Source of the DNA: Bacteroidota bacterium | Lineage (GTDB): Bacteria; Bacteroidota; Ignavibacteria; OLB7 | Assembly: GCA_018266795.1 (NCBI GenBank) | Contig: JAFDZV010000009.1 | Span: forward strand, 1-64,000 | DNA: 64,000 bases | Direction: 5' to 3' | Shown: piece by piece, positions 52,402 to 61,431 of the stretch | Position numbering within the stretch: position 1 is the first letter of the stretch | How the letters are laid out: each line of letters begins with the position of its first letter | The notes under the pieces: generated by a model | The model's input: only the letters and a program-made list of their open reading frames with translations | Databases searched by the model: none | What the model was told of the DNA's origin: nothing | Position numbers and translations under genes: made by a program

Positions 52402-55400
52402 TTATTGATATTGACGAGCCTCCCGCTTCTCCGCGAGGCTCAGATGATGATCATTGATTCGATCTCCCAAAAACAGATGGTACCATGGCGCGGACTCCAC
52501 ATCCTTGCCGCGATCCTTCTCCCACTTGATGTTCGGCTTCTCGCGCAGAACGCCGGCGCCGCGCCTGCCGACGTCGGCAACGGTAAGAAAGGGGCGGATG
52601 TTCAGCCGCACGCCGTCGTTCAGGTCCGGGTTCCAGCCAACCGGCTGCTCCTGCAACGGCTTCCATCGCACGAAGATATCGTACGGTTTCTCCCCCTCCA
52701 GGATCTGCTCCAGCCGCCGCTTCAGGTTCTCGGCGGCAGCCAGTTTTTCCTGGGCGCCATCGATCCCCTTTGCAACGGCGTCCTTCTGGGTGCGGATCCA
52801 GTCGCCGAGATAGGTGTAGATCAGCGTTTCGAGAAGCTTGGCATCGAACCGGTGGTAGTTCACCAGCGCGGCGAACCCATCGCGCAGGCCGTCCCAGATA
52901 TGCCAGATGAAGGGGCGCTGATGGAACAGCCGGCAATGCTGCGCGAAGAATTTCTCGCGCAGCCACGTCTCCATCGTCTTCCCGGCGTGGCCAACACCGG
53001 CCAGCAGCTCGGCGCGCTTCGCCGGCGTCCACCCGCTTCGATAGGCGGCCGCCAGCATGTTCTCCAGCCGGTCCGCAGCGTTCATCTCCCCGCGCACCGC
53101 GGGGATGCAGACGATACCGTCGGCATCGGCATGGGGGAGCAGCTCTTCGGCCGTGCATACCAGCGCGCGCGCCTCATCGGAGAGCTCCATCCCGGGATCC
53201 AGCTCCGCGGGCCAGCGATAGCCCAGCAGGCGCGCAACCGCCACCTGCAGCGGCTCCGTGCTCCGGGCCGGATGGCCGTGGAAAATCCATTGCGTGGGAT
53301 CATCGGAGTAGGGCCTGGGAAGACCCTCCGGATATCGCTCCGCGGCAACCTTGGTCCAATACTCGAGGTCGAAGGGAACCTTGACCAGGGTTGCGTTGGT
53401 AACATTCAGCCTCGGTGCAATTTTGCGAACTTCATTCCTATAATCGGCACTGCTACAATAGACCCAAATGGGCAACAGATATTCAGATTTGTAGGGTAAT
53501 ATTACGGCAATATTTGAATCAAATTTTTCTCCGGTAAATAGAGTCACCGGCAGAGATCCCATTTGACTTACACCTATCCCCCAATTTCCCCATGCCACAT
53601 TACCCCGGCGATCGGCATCATGTAGTCGCTCTCTCGCCACAGCTGCAAAAGCCCTGAGTTGGCCGTTTCCACCTTCCCATCGAATAGAGTGTTCCCTGCC
53701 GCCGAACTCCATTGTCTCCCCAACTGTGGACAGTTCAAATTCCCAAACGTCATCGGTTTTACTAATCTCCCAGAAGAGAAGAACAAAGCGAGCGGTATCT
53801 CCATTAAGTATTCCTGCCAGCCCTATTCCATAGTCGGCCAAAAGCTTCTGTCCCTGAATATTTTCCAGCGCAACTATAGCATCCGGATTTTCCAACTGCT
53901 TCGCCTGCTCCGCCTCCTGAATCTCTCCGGTCACCAGATGCCCGGCCTTCTCCCTGGCGGAACGGAACGCGGAGGCATCCAGCCCGCGCAGCACGTTCCC
54001 CGGGCCACCGGTTGCGAAGAGCCCGCCGGGAATCGCGGCGTTTCCCCGGCTCAGCGTGATGAGGATCGCCTTCACCACCTCGCCGCTGACAGTCTCGAAC
54101 GCACCGGCACCAAGGCGGGCAACCAGATGCCAGGTCTCGTTCTTCAGCAGCTTCTCCCGGAACCTCCGGTAGCTCCCCAGGAAGAGCCAGTTCTGCGGGA
54201 GCACAACCCCCACGGTTCCGCCGGGAACGCATAACTCCAGGGAGCGGGCCAGGAAGACGGTGGCGAGATCGTTCATCGCCTCCGGGTAGTGCCGCCTGCA
54301 GAATTCCGCGAGTGCTGTGCTCTGTTTCCCTCTGAAGAGATAGGGGACATTGGTGATCACCCACTGGTACTTCGCGGCAAGGAGCCGCGCCGCCTTCAGG
54401 AGCCCCTGCGCCAGGACGCCCGCCTCCTGCTCGTCGGCGGCGCGTTCATCCGCAGCCTCCCCGCCCCGCTCGCCTTCTCGCTCTCCGCCCCGCTCGCCTT
54501 CTCGCTCTCCGCCCCGTTGGCCTCCTCGCTCTCCGCCCCGCTCGCCGGCCTTCTCCTGCGCCAGCGCCTCCTCCAGCGCGCCGGAGAGTTCCTCCCATTC
54601 CACGATGCGGGCGGCATCGGAGCGCGCGGGATTGAGCAGGCTCCCCAGCAGGGGCGCGTTGCTGAACGTGTCGTGCATCCATTCCAGCGCAAGCCGCAGG
54701 TTGTGTTTCCCCAGGGCCAGACGCCCCCACTCCTGGCGGGCCGCCTCCACCGAGAGGCCGGAGCAGGCCAGGTGCAGCTCCGGCAGCGGCCGGTAGCCGC
54801 CGGCGCCGGGGTAGCGCCAGGCGGTAAGCGCCAGGGCGAAGGCGGCGACCTCCACGCAGCGCGCGTCGATCTCCAGGCCGTGCAGGTTCTCCCGCAGCAC
54901 GGCGTCCACGGCATCGCGGGGGGGGAGCCCCTCGGCCTCCATCCGGAGCGGCACAAGCATCAGGAGCGCCGCCACCAGGAAATGCCCGGAGCCGCAGCAG
55001 GGATCGAGCACGGTAAGCCTCCCCAACTCCTTCGGCCAGGCATCGAAGGTACCGGCGGCGGGGGTCCAGAGGCCATCGGCATCGCGAACGAAGCGAAGGT
55101 ATTCCAGCGGCACGCCGGGAATCGCGGCGCGGGCGCGCAGCTCCTCCTCGTTGGCGGCCGCGCGCCGGTCCGCATCGCTGAGCCGCCGCGCCGCCCACCA
55201 CGCGCCGAGCCCGTTATCCAGCAGGAAGGCCACCATGTAGGGCTCCGTGAAGAGCTGGGTGACGGCGGGAAGCTCGCGGGCGCCGATCTTCTCCTCCGCG
55301 GCGTTCACCTCCGCCTTCCTGCTCGCCTGCCAGAACTGATACACCCAGCCGAGGGAGTCGGAGGCGGTGAAGACGTCCGGCGCCAGGCCGGCCACCAGGC

Positions 55401-55923
55401 GCTCCAGCCTTCCCTGGTGCTCGGGGGGGAGGAGGAGGCCGAAGACGGGTGAATCGGGGCGGAAGATCTGCGGGAGCATCCGGGCGGCGAAACGGGCGGC
55501 CAGTTCCCAGCCGTTGCGGGCCCCCTCGCCGGCGGCGATCTCCTGGCACTCCTCCAGCGTCACGGGCACGGGATGCAGGGGATCCGGATACATGAGTAGA
55601 TTGTTCTCCGCCAGGAAGCGGGCGAAGAGCATGCGGTGCCAGTGCTCGTAGGCAACCTCCTCGGCAAGCCGGCCTGTCCGCTGCGTTTCGGTTTTCGCGT
55701 CGCGCTCGTCGCCAAGGCCGCGGCCGTGCGCGCGGAGCCGGCGGCGCAGTTCGCGCTCCGGCTCCGTCAGGCCCGGATAGGGGGCGGCCTCGCCAACGCC
55801 GAGTTGCTCCAGCGCCGCCCGCGCGGCCTCCTCGGCAACCTGGCGGGCCTCCATTACGGTACGCTCCAGGCGGGCCCGTTCTGTCCTCTCGAGTGGCTGC
55901 ATGTGATGGGTGTATCCCCTCAT
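52402..55923 (-). CDS. pglX: BREX adenine-specific DNA methyltransferase PglX
   Basis: 1173 residues, normal for type 1 PglX. SAM-binding motif VLDPCCGSGHFLVAAL near residue 305, and the catalytic motif appears as ITNVPYL (near 520) in place of the usual NPPY. Target-recognition and specificity regions follow. PglX methylates host DNA at an adenine in a non-palindromic site as the self-mark of the BREX system. Residues ~459-487 are an Arg/Gly/Glu low-complexity insert encoded by a 24-bp minisatellite. Starts in a 4-bp overlap with brxC. The 3' end has a decayed duplicate at 50384-50507. Confidence 0.92.
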   Translation of the reverse strand: MRGYTHHMQPLERTERARLERTVMEARQVAEEAARAALEQLGVGEAAPYPGLTEPERELRRRLRAHGRGLGDERDAKTETQRTGRLAEEVAYEHWHRMLFARFLAENNLLMYPDPLHPVPVTLEECQEIAAGEGARNGWELAARFAARMLPQIFRPDSPVFGLLLPPEHQGRLERLVAGLAPDVFTASDSLGWVYQFWQASRKAEVNAAEEKIGARELPAVTQLFTEPYMVAFLLDNGLGAWWAARRLSDADRRAAANEEELRARAAIPGVPLEYLRFVRDADGLWTPAAGTFDAWPKELGRLTVLDPCCGSGHFLVAALLMLVPLRMEAEGLPPRDAVDAVLRENLHGLEIDARCVEVAAFALALTAWRYPGAGGYRPLPELHLACSGLSVEAARQEWGRLALGKHNLRLALEWMHDTFSNAPLLGSLLNPARSDAARIVEWEELSGALEEALAQEKAGERGGERGGQRGGEREGERGGEREGERGGEAADERAADEQEAGVLAQGLLKAARLLAAKYQWVITNVPYLFRGKQSTALAEFCRRHYPEAMNDLATVFLARSLELCVPGGTVGVVLPQNWLFLGSYRRFREKLLKNETWHLVARLGAGAFETVSGEVVKAILITLSRGNAAIPGGLFATGGPGNVLRGLDASAFRSAREKAGHLVTGEIQEAEQAKQLENPDAIVALENIQGQKLLADYGIGLAGILNGDTARFVLLFWEISKTDDVWEFELSTVGETMEFGGREHSIRWEGGNGQLRAFAAVARERLHDADRRGNVAWGNWGIGVSQMGSLPVTLFTGEKFDSNIAVILPYKSEYLLPIWVYCSSADYRNEVRKIAPRLNVTNATLVKVPFDLEYWTKVAAERYPEGLPRPYSDDPTQWIFHGHPARSTEPLQVAVARLLGYRWPAELDPGMELSDEARALVCTAEELLPHADADGIVCIPAVRGEMNAADRLENMLAAAYRSGWTPAKRAELLAGVGHAGKTMETWLREKFFAQHCRLFHQRPFIWHIWDGLRDGFAALVNYHRFDAKLLETLIYTYLGDWIRTQKDAVAKGIDGAQEKLAAAENLKRRLEQILEGEKPYDIFVRWKPLQEQPVGWNPDLNDGVRLNIRPFLTVADVGRRGAGVLREKPNIKWEKDRGKDVESAPWYHLFLGDRINDHHLSLAEKREARQYQ
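54461..54546 (-). repeat. 24-bp in-frame minisatellite within pglX
   Basis: Units at 54461-54484, 54485-54508 and 54509-54532 plus a partial fourth. The first two are identical; the third differs at a few bases. Each encodes eight residues of a Gly-Glu-Arg pattern, so copy-number changes keep the frame. Confidence 0.8.
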
Positions 55924-58900
55924 TGAATGATCACCGGGCCAAGGGCCAGGGCGGCCGTGAGCTGCGCGTTCACCTCATCCAGCCAGAGCCGGATATCCTC
56001 CTCGCTCCTGAGGGTGCGGCGCGGCAGGGAAACGAAGCGGGCCTGCGGTTCCAGCAGTTCGGCGGCGGCGGCAATGGCGGCGGCGAAGCGGGCGGGGAGG
56101 GCGGCAACGCGGTCGGCGAACATGGCCAGCGGCGTGGCGTCCAGCGTGGCCAGCACACCGGCGGTGTTCTCCACGGCGATCGCGGGACCGGCGCTTCCGG
56201 TAAGAACGCAGGCGGCGAGAATCCGCTCCCGCGCCCCGGCGTCCAGAGCCTGCCAGTTCGCATCGGCGGCCAGACGGGCGGTTCCTCCTGAATATCCCGC
56301 CTCGTACTCGCGGTGCAGGCGGTTCAGTTCATCGCGCAGCATCTGCGTAAGGCCGGCAACCAGCGGGGCAACCGGATCGGGCTCATCCAGAAGCTGCCGC
56401 CCCTCCAGGATGTGCGCGGCCTGCGCGGCGGTAACGGCGGCATCGGGGAGCATGCGGGCATGCGCCAGCAGGCGGCCCAGCGTAAGCCATGCCTCCCGGC
56501 GCCCCTCGATGCGCGCGGCCAGCCCCTTCCAGGAGTCGATGGCCTCGGCCAGCTCATCGCGACGATTGTATATCGCCATCAGCTGTTCGTTCCCGGCAAG
56601 GGCGCGGATGTCATCGATGATCGCCGTCGCCGGCCGCTCCGGCATCGGGGCATCGCCGCCGGCGCGCGATGCCAGCCCTCCCAGTTCCTTCAGGAATTCC
56701 GGCATCAGCCCCAGTTCCTCCCCCTGCCGCACCGTGAAGCCCATCTTCTGCAGCAACTTCCGGATCTGAATGAACTGCGCGGCGGTGAGCGTGGTGGATT
56801 CCACCTTGAACATCGCCTTGCCGATGCCCTTCCGCTCCAGCTCCGCGGGGTCGGCCGCCGCGCCGCGTTCGTTCAGGGCGCGTATGGCGCCGGCAACCAG
56901 CAGCACCTGCAGGGCGCCATCCACGGCATCGCGCGGCCATCCGTACGGCGGCGCCTCGAAGTGCTCGCGGATATCGGCCCCCTTCTTCCCGCCGGCAATG
57001 AAGGAGAGCACGGCCTTGCAGACCGGATTGCGGGCCGGCTCGCCGTCGTCCCCAACCGCCTTCAGGGCATCGTGCGCCCCCTTGTGGGCCCGCTCGTACA
57101 CTTTTGGCCAGCCCGTGTGATCGGCAATGTGGAAGTTCGGATACAGGCGCTGCTGCGCGTTGTCCGCCGCCTCCAGCAGCATCGCCTGCAGATCGGAACC
57201 GAGGATCTCGTTCCCTCCCCCCTGAAACACGCGCGCGCCGGAGAACGCTTCATCCAGCAGTTCGCGAATCTTCCCCTCGGCCGCCCCCTTGAGGGTTTCC
57301 ATGGCGGCCCGGGCCTCGATCCCTTCCGGCGTAACCGGCACGCCCCGCTTCTCCAGCGTTGCAACCGCGGCCTTGAAGTCTATCAACTGATGCCGGAGCG
57401 CGTCGGCGGAGCGGGCCGGGATGAACACGAACACCGTGGGCGACTGGTTGCCGCTCTGCCGGGCATCGGCCCGAACGGAATTCTCGTCGGTGCTCCAGCC
57501 GTCGCGAACCCAGATGCAGATCTTCCGGTCTGAGTCCGCCGGAAGCCGGGCATCCAACACCGGCACAATCTCGCGGGCAACCCTGGAGTTGCCCTGCGTC
57601 AGCGAGAGCCGCCTGGCGAGGTCGCTGAAGCGGCGGCGGATCCGGTCCTCCCGCTCCCCCTCGATGCGATGGGCCTCGTTGTTGAGCGCTCCCTTCTGGC
57701 TGAGGAATTCATCGTTCCAGGCGGTGCTCTCCTCGGTCTGGATGCGATATTCGTCACCCACCTTCATCAGCAGCTCGCACTTCTCCAATAGAGCCGGGAG
57801 CCTGCTCCGCAGCCCGCTGCTTCCCTCGGACAGATCTTCCACGAGCAGATCGGCCAGGGTGTCCGCGGTGGCGCGGATTCCCATCTCGTTGTTCCCGCCG
57901 GCCAGCTTGTTGATCAGGAACACCAGCCCGCAGGCGCGGGCCATGAGGGGCTCATCGCCGGTGCCGGTGCTCCAGATCATGGTTTTCTCGTGAACCTTGC
58001 GCGGCAGAATCCGTGCCTGCAGCAGCTTGTCCGCGGAGTCGAAATAGAGATAGTCCGCTGCCACCACCGTCCCGAGCGGCTTGTCCACGTTGGTCTGGAT
58101 CACCTTGTGGATCATGCTGAGCTGATTGCGAAGCTGGCTGTCCGTGCCGGTCTGGTCCAGCACGCGCAGCGTCTGTTCCCAGAACCGGCGGCGCACCGGG
58201 AGGATCGGATAGTCCTGTGTGAAGAAGGGGATATCGTCCTGGCGGTGGCCGATGGTGGTGTTGGCCAGGTGGCGCGAGATCTCCCCGAGATTGTGATTCA
58301 TCACGGCTTCGATCGGCCCCCTGGCCTCCGGCTTCTTGGCCAGGATCACCTGCCGGATCACGGCGTCGACATCGGCGTCGGAAAGCTCCACGCGAACCGT
58401 AAAGCGCCCTTCCAGCTTCTTGAGATTCGCGGTTCCGGTAACCGCCGTCTGTCCGGTGCCGACCACCAACAGCCGGCTGTCGAAATTCTTGCAGCAGATC
58501 TCAACCAGCTCTCCCACCTCGTAGGAGCGGATGCTCTCCTCGCCGATATACTGCTGCACCTCATCCAGCACGATGAGCGTGAGCGGAAACTTCCCCTCTT
58601 CGGTAAGGGCCTGCCGGATTGCCTTCACCATATCGTCGCTGGAGACATCCTCCACATGCGGATAGAGGTTGTTCAACGCGTCCACAGCCGATGCAGGCGA
58701 TGGAAAAAGCATCGGCTTTACATGGGCCAGCGCGGCGTACAGCCGTTCGGCCACATAGAAGTTGTCCAGTTCCACGCTCCAGGAGCCGCCGTTGCGCTCC
58801 ACGTGATCGCGCACCTCATCGAGGATTCCCTCCGCCTTCAACCACATCACGAATCTGGCAACGCCATAGTGGGCCGGCAGCCCCGCGGATTTGAACACGA

Positions 58901-59357
58901 TGCGGAGCAACGCCAATCGGACGCTTCCGCCAGCGCCGGCGCCGAGCGTACCGGATGCCGCATGCAGCCTGCCGCGCCGTCTTGCCTGGGTGGAGAGTTC
59001 CACGAACCTGTCGCTGATTTCCCGCGGAAGGGTGCAGATGCCGCGGGCCGTGGCGCGATCCGCGAATGTTGTATCGGCCCAGAGCGCGCGGAGCATTTTC
59101 ACCAGGTGCGACTTGCCCGAGCCATAGAAGCCGCTGATCCAGACGCCCGGCTGCTGAGCCTGGTCGAGATTCTTCAGATAGGTATGAAGGATATGCTCCA
59201 TACCCTTCGCGTACTGGCCATCACAGACGAACGTTTCCAGCTCGTAGCGGAGAACGCGGAGCGCATTTGCGTCGTTGTCGTCGTTGACATTTGCCACACC
59301 CTCGTTGACGAGTTTGCGGGTGGTGGGATCCTTCTGATAGATCTCGCGATTGTTCAT
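55920..59357 (-). CDS. brxC: BREX ATPase BrxC
   Basis: 1145 residues from the ATG at 59357 (GAGG upstream; the frame upstream begins with TTG). Characteristic start MNNREIYQKDPTTRKLVNEG, Walker A GFYGSGKSHLVKML near residue 80, Walker B LIVLDEVQQYIGEE near 260, then a large helical C-terminal region. BrxC is an ORC/Cdc6-like AAA ATPase needed for both restriction and methylation in BREX. Spaced 14 bp after brxB and overlapping pglX by 4 bp, hence one translationally linked operon. Confidence 0.92.
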   Translation of the reverse strand: MNNREIYQKDPTTRKLVNEGVANVNDDNDANALRVLRYELETFVCDGQYAKGMEHILHTYLKNLDQAQQPGVWISGFYGSGKSHLVKMLRALWADTTFADRATARGICTLPREISDRFVELSTQARRRGRLHAASGTLGAGAGGSVRLALLRIVFKSAGLPAHYGVARFVMWLKAEGILDEVRDHVERNGGSWSVELDNFYVAERLYAALAHVKPMLFPSPASAVDALNNLYPHVEDVSSDDMVKAIRQALTEEGKFPLTLIVLDEVQQYIGEESIRSYEVGELVEICCKNFDSRLLVVGTGQTAVTGTANLKKLEGRFTVRVELSDADVDAVIRQVILAKKPEARGPIEAVMNHNLGEISRHLANTTIGHRQDDIPFFTQDYPILPVRRRFWEQTLRVLDQTGTDSQLRNQLSMIHKVIQTNVDKPLGTVVAADYLYFDSADKLLQARILPRKVHEKTMIWSTGTGDEPLMARACGLVFLINKLAGGNNEMGIRATADTLADLLVEDLSEGSSGLRSRLPALLEKCELLMKVGDEYRIQTEESTAWNDEFLSQKGALNNEAHRIEGEREDRIRRRFSDLARRLSLTQGNSRVAREIVPVLDARLPADSDRKICIWVRDGWSTDENSVRADARQSGNQSPTVFVFIPARSADALRHQLIDFKAAVATLEKRGVPVTPEGIEARAAMETLKGAAEGKIRELLDEAFSGARVFQGGGNEILGSDLQAMLLEAADNAQQRLYPNFHIADHTGWPKVYERAHKGAHDALKAVGDDGEPARNPVCKAVLSFIAGGKKGADIREHFEAPPYGWPRDAVDGALQVLLVAGAIRALNERGAAADPAELERKGIGKAMFKVESTTLTAAQFIQIRKLLQKMGFTVRQGEELGLMPEFLKELGGLASRAGGDAPMPERPATAIIDDIRALAGNEQLMAIYNRRDELAEAIDSWKGLAARIEGRREAWLTLGRLLAHARMLPDAAVTAAQAAHILEGRQLLDEPDPVAPLVAGLTQMLRDELNRLHREYEAGYSGGTARLAADANWQALDAGARERILAACVLTGSAGPAIAVENTAGVLATLDATPLAMFADRVAALPARFAAAIAAAAELLEPQARFVSLPRRTLRSEEDIRLWLDEVNAQLTAALALGPVIIQ

Positions 59358-59371
59358 CAACACACCTCTAT

Positions 59372-59923
59372 TCAATATTCATTATCGGCCGTAATGGGAA
59401 CGGCCAGGTAATTCCATCCATCGTATCCATCCAGCAGCCGATAATTGTTGTTTTCAAAACTGCCGGGGAAGAAAACGAGAAGCCGCCCCTGTACCATCGG
59501 GGCAAGGATATCAACCAATTCGCGGACCCGTGCAAGCCCGAAGAGCGATCCAACACCCATGAGTGCTACAACGGCCCCCTCGGCCGCGCCGGCACTGCGC
59601 AGGAATGCCGAGAACTCGCTCGCGATGAACTCCGGATATTTCGGAAGGAGTGTCGGCAGCAGTTGCGGCTTGCGAAAATAGCTCTCGGCGTATGTCTGCG
59701 TCGCGAGCCAGCGTGCGAACGTGCCCGTCAGATCGAACAACGCCCATTCGTATCCGGATTTTTTCGTCTCGATTTCAAATTCATCGATCCCATACCGCAG
59801 GCGAAGTTCGTCCTCCTCGCCGTATACACAGAATATCACTCGCTGCGCGGGCGCGGCATCGCTCCGCCACGGAATTGCGATATACTTCGAATAGGATTGG
59901 ATCAACCGCTTAATTTTGTTCAC
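59372..59923 (-). CDS. brxB: BREX protein BrxB (DUF1788)
   Basis: 183 residues, about the usual 190-200. The C-terminal signature RLLVFFPGSFENNNYRLLDGYDGWNYLAVPI is diagnostic of DUF1788/BrxB. The molecular role is unknown, but it is needed for BREX function in characterised systems. Its start overlaps the brxA stop by 14 bp. Confidence 0.92.
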   Translation of the reverse strand: MNKIKRLIQSYSKYIAIPWRSDAAPAQRVIFCVYGEEDELRLRYGIDEFEIETKKSGYEWALFDLTGTFARWLATQTYAESYFRKPQLLPTLLPKYPEFIASEFSAFLRSAGAAEGAVVALMGVGSLFGLARVRELVDILAPMVQGRLLVFFPGSFENNNYRLLDGYDGWNYLAVPITADNEY

Positions 59924-60704
59924 GTATCCCCTCCAATTCCCGTGTGGTCAGAAGGCCGGGGAACACCACCTCCACGACATCGCCCAACCGCTTGAAGACA
60001 ATCCAGCCGCGGCGCGCGGCGTCCTCGGCCAGATCGACGGCCTGTTGAAATGAACAATCCAGAAGATTGATATACCCCGAACGGAACAGCGCCTCCCCAC
60101 GAATACCGGAGAGATATCCCAGCAAGAGAGCATACGCGGTTGCCCCTGGAGTTGGCGCGGCCTGCGAACGAAGCTTGGGATTCCGGCCGGAGAGATGGCC
60201 TGTGTTCGTCCATGTTGCCATCAGATTTCGTACGGCCGCCGCCAGCGTTGCCGGGCTGAACCGGCCGGGCTCATTGTTCTCGATGAATTCTTCCAGTGTG
60301 TTGCGTTGTACAACTGCACCTTCACGCGTTCCGAGTATGAATGAGACACTGATACGAAGAATCGAGTCGCGGGTGCAGGCGCAGAGCAACGCAAGGAGCG
60401 GCCTCCCCGCGACATCTCTCTTCCAGAAAAACAGAAGCGCGCGAAAGACGACAAACGATGGACTGAGGGTGTACAGATCCCTCAGGTGCCGGTATGTGAG
60501 CCTGCGGGTTTTGCCCGAACGCTTTCCCAGACAATTCTCCTCCTCGATCGCATGGCGATAATCGGCTCCAGCTGCATCGGACCTGTCCACATACGACAGA
60601 AGCGTCGAAAGCTCCTGAAGCATCAGGGTGCGCGAAGTGTGTGTACTGCCGCGTCCGAAACGAAATCCGAAGCGAGCAAGCCTCTCAACCACCATGGGTT
60701 CCAT
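59910..60704 (-). CDS. brxA: BREX protein BrxA (DUF1819)
   Basis: 264 residues; first gene of the BREX operon. Recognised as DUF1819/BrxA by position directly before BrxB and by the all-helical pattern with LRDLYTLSPSFVVFRALLFFW and TREGAVVQRNTLEEFIEN. BrxA of other hosts is a small helical DNA-binding protein. Upstream is only the tRNA gene, so the operon promoter must lie between 60705 and about 61000. No BrxR/WYL regulator gene precedes it. Confidence 0.88.
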   Translation of the reverse strand: MEPMVVERLARFGFRFGRGSTHTSRTLMLQELSTLLSYVDRSDAAGADYRHAIEEENCLGKRSGKTRRLTYRHLRDLYTLSPSFVVFRALLFFWKRDVAGRPLLALLCACTRDSILRISVSFILGTREGAVVQRNTLEEFIENNEPGRFSPATLAAAVRNLMATWTNTGHLSGRNPKLRSQAAPTPGATAYALLLGYLSGIRGEALFRSGYINLLDCSFQQAVDLAEDAARRGWIVFKRLGDVVEVVFPGLLTTRELEGIREQN

Positions 60705-61001
60705 AATCTAATGCTACCTGAGGCATTGCATCTCGCAATCGTTCATGTGCTGCTCTGTTCGGAACGTCCATGTACGACGGGGCCCGGCCGATTAACCGGA
60801 GCCGTTCAGGCGGAGGCGCGGAAGCCCGTTGATGCTTGGAAGGGATTCGGTTGAATGGTCTCTTCGTGGGGATTGTCTCCCGGCAAGGCAACAGCGCGTT
60901 GCATATTGGGCTGGGATAACCACCGGATGATATGCGCTCAGATCCTCCGGTCCATTCCCCAAGAGACAGAGCCACCACTTCCTGGAGACGAAGCGGCTTA
61001 T
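60705..61001. promoter_or_regulatory. Probable promoter region of the BREX operon
   Basis: Roughly 300 bp of non-coding sequence between tRNA-Ile2 and brxA. No confident -10/-35 or Bacteroidota TAnnTTTG element is seen; the assignment rests on position alone. A weak bulged hairpin lies next to the tRNA end (about 60970-61000) without a T-run. Confidence 0.4.
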
Positions 61002-61015
61002 TGTGGGCCCTGAGG
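61002..61015 (-). repeat. Proximal direct repeat at the tRNA-Ile2 3' end (att-like)
   Basis: TGTGGGCCCTGAGG, identical to 43167-43180; covers the acceptor 3' strand and the T-stem edge of the intact tRNA gene. Confidence 0.6.
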
Positions 61016-61076
61016 GATTTGAACCCCCAACCAATGGATTATGAGTCCACTGCTCTAACCGTTGAGCTAAGGGCCC
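61004..61076 (-). tRNA. tRNA-Ile2 (CAT anticodon)
   Basis: 73 nt. Acceptor stem GGGCCCU pairs with AGGGCCC; the D-arm has AGCTCAACGGTTAGAGC; the anticodon stem-loop reads TGGACTCATAATCCA with anticodon CAT; the T-loop is GTTCAAATC. The overall resemblance, including the CCCTTAGCTCA start, is to the minor isoleucine tRNA whose C34 is changed to lysidine, rather than elongator or initiator Met, but a Met assignment cannot be fully excluded. The 3' CCA is not encoded. It is the insertion point of the BREX island. Confidence 0.85.
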
Positions 61077-61431
61077 TGGACCGGTTGAACGATCCGGGCG
61101 GCCGCCGCAGGGGCACGGCGGCCGGGGCGCAAATATACGAAAGGTCGCCGGGTGATGAAGCACGGCAGCAAGTGGAGAACGGCCATGCTGCAACGGGCGG
61201 TCCGATTGCGCTTCAGCCCTCCACATGCCCCGAAGAAGTACGGTCGCAACATTGGCCGCGGCATGGATTCGCAAGCCGTCTGAAAGGGAACGCGCACCCT
61301 CCCCGCCTGTACGGAAAGGGTGCGCGCAACGAACAATGCGAAGCGGACTCCCCACGCCTGTGCCCGATACTCCCGCACCCGGCCGCCATCGCGAGCCGGC
61401 CCGCAACGCGGCGGCGGCCGGCTCCGTGCGG
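61077..61431. other. 355-bp stretch between tRNA and the next gene
   Basis: No gene supported. It contains the tRNA promoter side and the 3' flank of the T9SS protein gene. Confidence 0.4.
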
